Assembly: GCA_963722555.1 (NCBI GenBank)
Contig: CAVRNQ010000007.1
Span: 1,984,001-2,048,000 of the forward strand
Source of the DNA: Bog-366 sp963722555
GTDB lineage: Bacteria; Acidobacteriota; Terriglobia; UBA7540
Length of the DNA: 64,000 bases
Direction: 5' to 3'
The notes beneath the pieces were generated by a model. It was not told the DNA's origin. It was given only the letters and a program-made list of their open reading frames with translations, and made no database searches. This document shows positions 61,317 through 64,000 of the stretch, one piece after another. The position numbers and the translations under genes were made by a program. How positions within the stretch are numbered: the stretch's first letter is position 1; each line of letters opens with the position of its first letter.

Positions 61317-62726
61317 ATGAACCCAAAGGCGGTCTTGGAATTTGCCGCTGCCAATAACGTTAATATTGTAGACGTTCGCTTCACTGACCTGCCCGGTCTG
61401 TGGCACCACGTTTCGTTTCCGATCCATGAGCTGGAGGAGGAATCTTTCGAGGAAGGTTTTGGGATGGACGGATCCAGCATCCGCGGCTGGGCGGCGATCC
61501 ATGAGAGCGACATGCTCCTGGTCCCCGACCCGAGCTGGTACGTACTGGATCCTTTTACCGACACCCCTACGCTCGTCATGATCGGCGACATCATCGATCC
61601 CGTGACCAAGCAGCACTATCTGAAAGACCCGCGCCACGTGGCGAAGAAAGCTGAAACCTACCTCGCTTACACGGGCATTGCCGACACGGCCTTCTTCGGT
61701 GCGGAAGCCGAGTTCTTCATCTTTGACAACGTGCGCTTCGACCAGGCGCAGCAGCATGGTTATTACTTCATCGACGCCGAGGAAGGCCGCTGGAACTCGG
61801 GCCGTGAGAAGGACAACCTGGGCTACCGGCCACGTTACAAAGAAGGTTACTTTCCGGTTCCACCCACCGACCACTACCAGGACTTGCGCAGCGAGATGGT
61901 CATGGTAATGGAAAAGGCCGGGCTCAACATTGAGTGCCATCACCACGAGGTCGCGACGGGCGGCCAGGCGGAAATCGACCAGCGCTTCAACGCCTTGGTG
62001 AAATCCGCGGACGGGATGATGATTTACAAATACATCGCCCGCAACGTGGCGCACCAATACGGCAAGACCGTGACCTTCATGCCCAAGCCGATCTTCCAGG
62101 ACAACGGCTCCGGCATGCACACTCACCAGAGTCTGTGGAGAGAGGGCAAGCCGCTCTTTGCCGGTGACAAGTACGCGGGCCTGAGCCAGATGGCCCTCTA
62201 TTATATCGGCGGACTTCTGAAGCACTCGCCGGCGCTCGCCGCGTTGATTGCCCCCACTACCAATTCCTACAAGCGCCTGGTGCCGGGGTTTGAGGCGCCG
62301 GTGAACCTGGCGTACTCGCGCCGCAACCGCAGCGCCGCCTGCCGCATTCCCATGTACTCCGCGAATCCCAAGGCCAAGCGGGTGGAATACCGTCCCCCGG
62401 ATCCCTCCTGCAATCCCTACCTGGCTTTCGCCGCGATGCTGATGGCCGGCCTGGATGGGGTTGAGAACAAGATCGACCCAGGAGAACCGCTGGACAAGGA
62501 CATCTACGACCTCGGCCCCGAAGAGATGAAGAATGTTCCTTCCATGCCGGGCTCGCTCGAGGAATCGCTCCGCGCGCTGGAGAAAGACCACGACTTCCTG
62601 CTCAAGGGCGATGTCTTCAGTGAGGAAGTTCTCGAGACCTGGATCGATTACAAGATGAAGAACGAAGTGCAGGCCATCAACACGCGCCCGCATCCGTACG
62701 AGTTCGCGCTGTACTATGACATATAG
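61317..62726 (+). CDS. glnA: Glutamine synthetase, type I
   Basis: ATG 61317 follows GGAGGAGAT. The 469-residue enzyme joins ammonia and glutamate using ATP. Visible are FGMDGSSIRGWAAIHESDML, AEAEFFIFDNVRF (metal ligands), HHHEVATGGQAEI, the ATP-site KPIFQDNGSGMHTHQSLW and RLVPGFEAPVNLAYSRRNRS. Near the C-terminus LEALEKD-like adenylylation-region sequence is replaced by LRALEKDHDFL without the usual Tyr motif NLYDLPPE (here DIYDLGPEEMK keeps Tyr), so adenylylation is possible. A hairpin follows the stop. Confidence 0.96.
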   Translation: MNPKAVLEFAAANNVNIVDVRFTDLPGLWHHVSFPIHELEEESFEEGFGMDGSSIRGWAAIHESDMLLVPDPSWYVLDPFTDTPTLVMIGDIIDPVTKQHYLKDPRHVAKKAETYLAYTGIADTAFFGAEAEFFIFDNVRFDQAQQHGYYFIDAEEGRWNSGREKDNLGYRPRYKEGYFPVPPTDHYQDLRSEMVMVMEKAGLNIECHHHEVATGGQAEIDQRFNALVKSADGMMIYKYIARNVAHQYGKTVTFMPKPIFQDNGSGMHTHQSLWREGKPLFAGDKYAGLSQMALYYIGGLLKHSPALAALIAPTTNSYKRLVPGFEAPVNLAYSRRNRSAACRIPMYSANPKAKRVEYRPPDPSCNPYLAFAAMLMAGLDGVENKIDPGEPLDKDIYDLGPEEMKNVPSMPGSLEESLRALEKDHDFLLKGDVFSEEVLETWIDYKMKNEVQAINTRPHPYEFALYYDI

Positions 62727-62732
62727 TCGTAA

Positions 62733-62765
62733 GTGGCGTTTTTTCAAGCAGTTGAAGAAACGCCA
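62733..62765 (+). terminator. Probable glnA terminator hairpin
   Basis: TGGCGTTTTTTCAA and TTGAAGAAACGCCA pair with one mismatch around GCAG, seven bases after the glnA stop. No T-run follows on the plus strand, only ATAAAAATTT. Confidence 0.55.
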
Positions 62766-62771
62766 TAAAAA

Positions 62772-62793
62772 TTTGGCATACTTTTGGCATACT
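62772..62793. repeat. Exact 11-bp tandem repeat TTTGGCATACT x2
   Basis: Two head-to-tail copies, one helical turn apart, lie 55 bp before the recombinase start. Their spacing suits a protein-binding site such as an integrase arm site, or they may mark the integration boundary. Confidence 0.7.
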
Positions 62794-62847
62794 CGGCGAT
62801 TTTTCCTCCTGCGGACCAGTATTTAGGGTTTGGGGAGGGAAGCCGAG

Positions 62848-64000
62848 ATGCAAGACGTAACGACCAACATCGGGGTTGGATTTCCTCCAGCCCCGATTTC
62901 TTTTTCCGCTAAGACCGTCGCTGTCATCGTTCGCCATAGCGCCGCTTGCAAGGACAAGCATCGGGGAGGTGAGTGGCGAAAGTGCCGCTGCCCGAAAGCT
63001 CTACTCGTCTATGAGGGTCAAGGCTCCGGCAAGAATCGGCGGGTTAGCGCCAAAACCCGTTCTTGGGAACAGGCGGAAAAACGGGCGCAAGACCTGCGTG
63101 ATAGCTGGAACCCGGAGAAGCAGGAACTCAAGCGCCTGCGGGCGCAGAAAGAGCGGCAGCAGGTCCGGCTGGAAGAGGCCGTAGCCCTGTTCCTCGCTGA
63201 CCAGATAACCCGGTTGGGGGACAACAGCACCGTTCGTAATTCTCGGTCGCTGCTCGGTTACCTCAACCCCGAAACCAAGACAGTCACCAGAGCCGGTCGT
63301 TTGTTCAAGTGGGTGGAGAAGTACAACGCTGACAAACCTGCCGACCAGCGTATCAACTACATTGCTGACATCTCTCCCGCACACTTGACGGAGTGGCGGG
63401 TCTCGTGGAGCGTTGGCTCCGACACCACGAGGTCCCAACGATGGAAGGGGGTGAAGGACTTTTTCAATTTTTGCGAGCGTCAGGGTTGGGTTCCGGAGAG
63501 TCCCGCTCGTAAACTCAAGAACATCTCGGTAGCGAAGGGGAACCGCACTACGATATTCACCGAGGAACAGTGCTGTCAAATCTTAAATGCCATCTCGCTC
63601 TACGACCCGGAAAATGTTCCCGAAGTCACCCGCCAGGCGTGGCAGCAGCGATTGATGGTTTTCACGGAACTGCTCAGGTGGTCGGGGATGGCTCCGGTCG
63701 ACGCTGTGCTGTATCATCCCGGTCTCGTAGACGCCGAAGGTGTCCTTGCCTACCGCAGGAAGAAGAATGGGGAACTTGCGGTTGTGCCCCTGCCTGAGCA
63801 CGTCCGCAGGCTTCTGCGGGACATACCGCTGGAACGGGACAGCACCGGTCCGGAGATGCCTTTCCGGTCGAAGACCTCCAACCTATTCAGCGACACCCGT
63901 AAATGGGAGCATCGCTACGAGGCATTGTTCAGGCTGGCGGGAATCACCGAGGTTAAGACTGACCTCCGAGTCCGCAAGCCGCATCCCTATATGTTCCGGG
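62848..64000 (+). CDS. Tyrosine recombinase (phage-type integrase), 3' end outside window
   Basis: ATG 62848 follows GGGGAGGG, and the frame stays open to the last base, about 384 residues. The N-terminal part has a Cys/His cluster (RHSAACKDKHRGGEWRKCRC), then an arm/core-binding region (GRLFKWVEKYNADKPADQRI, WKGVKDFFNFCERQGWVPES) and the catalytic domain: Arg in LLRWSGMAPVDAV, the beta-hairpin Lys in YRRKKNGELAVVPL, and the start of the HxxR box (KPHPYMFR) at the window edge. The catalytic Tyr would lie beyond the edge. It follows glnA and probably opens an integrated element to the right. Confidence 0.9.
   Translation, partial: MQDVTTNIGVGFPPAPISFSAKTVAVIVRHSAACKDKHRGGEWRKCRCPKALLVYEGQGSGKNRRVSAKTRSWEQAEKRAQDLRDSWNPEKQELKRLRAQKERQQVRLEEAVALFLADQITRLGDNSTVRNSRSLLGYLNPETKTVTRAGRLFKWVEKYNADKPADQRINYIADISPAHLTEWRVSWSVGSDTTRSQRWKGVKDFFNFCERQGWVPESPARKLKNISVAKGNRTTIFTEEQCCQILNAISLYDPENVPEVTRQAWQQRLMVFTELLRWSGMAPVDAVLYHPGLVDAEGVLAYRRKKNGELAVVPLPEHVRRLLRDIPLERDSTGPEMPFRSKTSNLFSDTRKWEHRYEALFRLAGITEVKTDLRVRKPHPYMFR

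Overview
The window looks like a chromosomal piece of an uncultured Acidobacteriota member. Signs are a PadR regulator next to a membrane protein, an Oar-like TonB receptor with an N-terminal carboxypeptidase-regulatory-like domain, several secreted TPR/HEAT proteins, an 'ANRRN' family orphan protein and very many palindromic interspersed repeats. The lineage is an inference from gene style; no rRNA is present.

Layout. 1-2.9 kb: heme genes hemA (3' end), hemC, hemD. 3.3-9.9 kb: esterase, GT39-like membrane glycosyltransferase, two outer-membrane barrels, membrane/TPR-like protein and PadR regulator. 10.7-12.4 kb: TPR protein. 12.5-15.9 kb: accessory, decayed zone with an orphan gene and its repeated tails, a GIY-YIG protein, a truncated Eco29kI-type restriction enzyme and an S1/P1 nuclease remnant split by a hairpin element. 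15.9-24.6 kb: a GH2 glycosidase, a frameshifted GH2 pseudogene and a DUF5107/TPR protein. 24.8-32.8 kb: peptide export island. 32.9-41 kb: tRNA-Lys, UPF0173 hydrolase, DUF971 and Mrp, amino-acid permease, TPR protein, cupin, MFS. 41.5-43.1 kb: two degenerate receiver proteins. 43.1-46.6 kb: MFS, IolB and DUF6807 (uronate/inositol-type sugar use). 47-58 kb: XRE regulator, IPT-domain secreted protein with broken relatives, HEAT protein, TonB receptor. 58.2-62.7 kb: HTH-TOBE protein, deoxyhypusine-synthase-like protein and pyruvoyl arginine decarboxylase (polyamine pair), glnA. 62.85 kb to the end: a tyrosine recombinase running off the window.

Most interesting system: the 24.8-32.8 kb island. 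It encodes a PpiC-related maturation-type protein, a transporter fusing two cyclic-nucleotide-binding domains, a C39 peptidase and an ABC exporter, an HlyD adaptor and a sigma-54 activator with no sensor domain, in one tightly packed operon. Immediately downstream lie seven intact tiny genes and one damaged one. Six of the seven encode an almost invariant lysine-rich leader ending in Gly-Gly, followed by variable 10-17 residue tails; the first is a divergent relative. This reads as a secreted-peptide system: C39 would cut after Gly-Gly and the transporter/HlyD pair would export the tails. A -24/-12-like site sits just before the first peptide gene and another before the operon, so the activator may control both. 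No classical RiPP-modifying enzyme is present.

Second theme: repeat biology. At least six families of short palindromic or MITE-like elements sit at gene breakpoints. One pair of 161-bp elements (44552-44712 and 57978-58138) has the core inverted relative to its flanks.
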